Shown here piece by piece: positions 63,286-64,000 of a stretch of DNA of 64,000 bases. Source of the stretch: Clostridium beijerinckii (GTDB taxonomy: Bacteria; Bacillota; Clostridia; Clostridiales; Clostridiaceae); the NCBI GenBank assembly GCA_003129525.1, contig CP029329.1:2151501-2215500 (forward strand), given 5' to 3'. The notes under the pieces are model-generated. The model made no database searches and was not told where the DNA came from. It saw nothing but the letters and a program-made list of their open reading frames with translations. Each line of letters starts with the position of its first letter. The stretch's first letter is position 1. The translations under genes were made by a program, and so were the position numbers.

Positions 63286-64000
63286 ATGAAAAAAAGAACG
63301 TTGAAATTAATGGTAAATTTTTTAGTTATAGTAATGATAGGAAGTGTTTTGGTAGGGTGTGGTAACAATTCAGCACGGGATGCTGAATCTATAACAATAG
63401 GTGGTTCATCAGCATTATTACCACTTATGGAACAATCCATTGAAAAATTTAATAAAAAGAATCCAAATGAAGAGATTGGCGCTCAAGCTGGAGGATCTGG
63501 CACAGGTCTTGCTCAAGTGTTAAATGGAACAATTGATGTTGGAAATTCAGATGTGCTTGCAGAAGCTAAATTAGGTAAGGAAAATGCTGAAAAATTAGTC
63601 GATCATAAAGTTGTAGCACAAGGATTTTGTGTTGTAGTAAACAAATCTTTAGGGATAGATAATTTAACTTCAGAGCAACTTAAAGACATATTCTCTGGAA
63701 AGGCTACTAATTGGAAGGATGTTGGAGGAGCTGATAAGGAAATTTTGTTAGTACATAGAACAGCAGGATCTGGAACAAGAGCAACTTTTGAAAATACAAT
63801 ACTTGATGGAAATAAGTCACTTGAAAATGATTCGCTGGGAATAACTCAAGATTCAAACGGCGCAGTTTTAAGTGTTATGAAAGAAAATGAGGGTGCAATT
63901 AGTTATTTAGGTCTTTCATATATGAATTCAAAGGAAGCTCAAGATCTTTTAACATTATTAAAAATTGATGGAGTAGCTTCTGATAAAGCAAACATAATTG
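63286..64000 (+). CDS. pstS: Phosphate-binding lipoprotein PstS, 3' end cut by the window
   Basis: 238 codons from ATG 63286 (ribosome site GCGGAGG) run to the end of the window without a stop. A lipoprotein signal ends at LVGC (cysteine 25). The phosphate-site motifs are GGSSALLPLMEQ, GGSGTGLAQVLNG and RTAGSGTRATFE. It is the high-affinity phosphate receptor; pstC, pstA, pstB and phoU are expected beyond the window. A PHO box lies upstream and the phoPR pair precedes it. Confidence 0.95.
   Translation, partial: MKKRTLKLMVNFLVIVMIGSVLVGCGNNSARDAESITIGGSSALLPLMEQSIEKFNKKNPNEEIGAQAGGSGTGLAQVLNGTIDVGNSDVLAEAKLGKENAEKLVDHKVVAQGFCVVVNKSLGIDNLTSEQLKDIFSGKATNWKDVGGADKEILLVHRTAGSGTRATFENTILDGNKSLENDSLGITQDSNGAVLSVMKENEGAISYLGLSYMNSKEAQDLLTLLKIDGVASDKANII

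Noticed and set aside
1-64000. tRNA, rRNA or tmRNA genes
   Set aside because: No cloverleaf with a GTTCRANNC T-arm or rRNA-like block was recognised while reading either strand; a tRNAscan-SE/Infernal run would settle it.

Overview
This is low-GC Firmicutes DNA, almost certainly a chromosomal piece from a spore-forming Clostridium of the sensu stricto group. The evidence is the AT-rich base composition, strong GGAGG ribosome binding sites, the spoIIGA-sigE-sigG block, an uninterrupted sigK, a T-box-controlled alaS, an iscR/nifS/nifU/mnmA operon and choline-binding-type cell-wall repeats. The species is not proven; a solvent-producing C. beijerinckii-like organism is my guess.

Bases 1-13400 are an exopolysaccharide or capsule locus. 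It opens with a bacterial tyrosine-kinase module (Wzz-like adaptor, CpsD kinase, CpsB phosphatase). A class II cyclic-di-GMP riboswitch with an overlapping terminator follows, and it reads into a sugar-phosphate transferase and a run of assembly genes: glycerol-phosphate cytidylyltransferase, a Cps14F/Cps14G-type glycosyltransferase pair, a GT2, a pyruvyl transferase, a probable polymerase, a CDP-glycerol glycerophosphotransferase, a Caps_synth transferase, a Wzx flippase and an FrhB-like iron-sulfur protein. A 395-bp imperfect palindrome lies between the kinase and the phosphatase. galU and a second, fused adaptor-kinase gene lie at 23.1-25.7 kb.

Bases 13400-23000 are a repeat-rich accessory region. 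Direct repeats of a 36-bp core (R) separate small modules: MNT/HEPN toxin-antitoxin pairs (one module duplicated at more than 99 percent identity), a DUF3791/DUF3990 trio, a REP-type transposase fused to broken comM and dprA, phage-like remnants (XRE, Rha) and a pRiA4b ORF-3 family gene. The conserved R tail is repeatedly followed at once by a rho-independent terminator of different sequence. The comM remnant carries two copies of a 123-bp hairpin element that looks like an IS200/IS605-type MITE.

Bases 25.7-31 kb hold a VanZ-like protein, two secreted cell-wall-binding proteins and an unrecognised membrane protein. From 31 kb to the end the window is mostly conserved core genes: rarA; rrf2-nifS-nifU-mnmA; an Rpn-type nuclease; a PRC-barrel protein with an AI-2E-type permease; T-box alaS; ireB-ruvX-DUF1292-fur-rnjA; typA; mltG-trmR-U32 peptidase; a class B PBP; sigK; ftsA-ftsZ; spoIIGA-sigE-sigG-ymxH-nrdR; pgeF-phoP-phoR; and the start of pstS behind a probable PHO box. 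No tRNA, rRNA or CRISPR array was seen.
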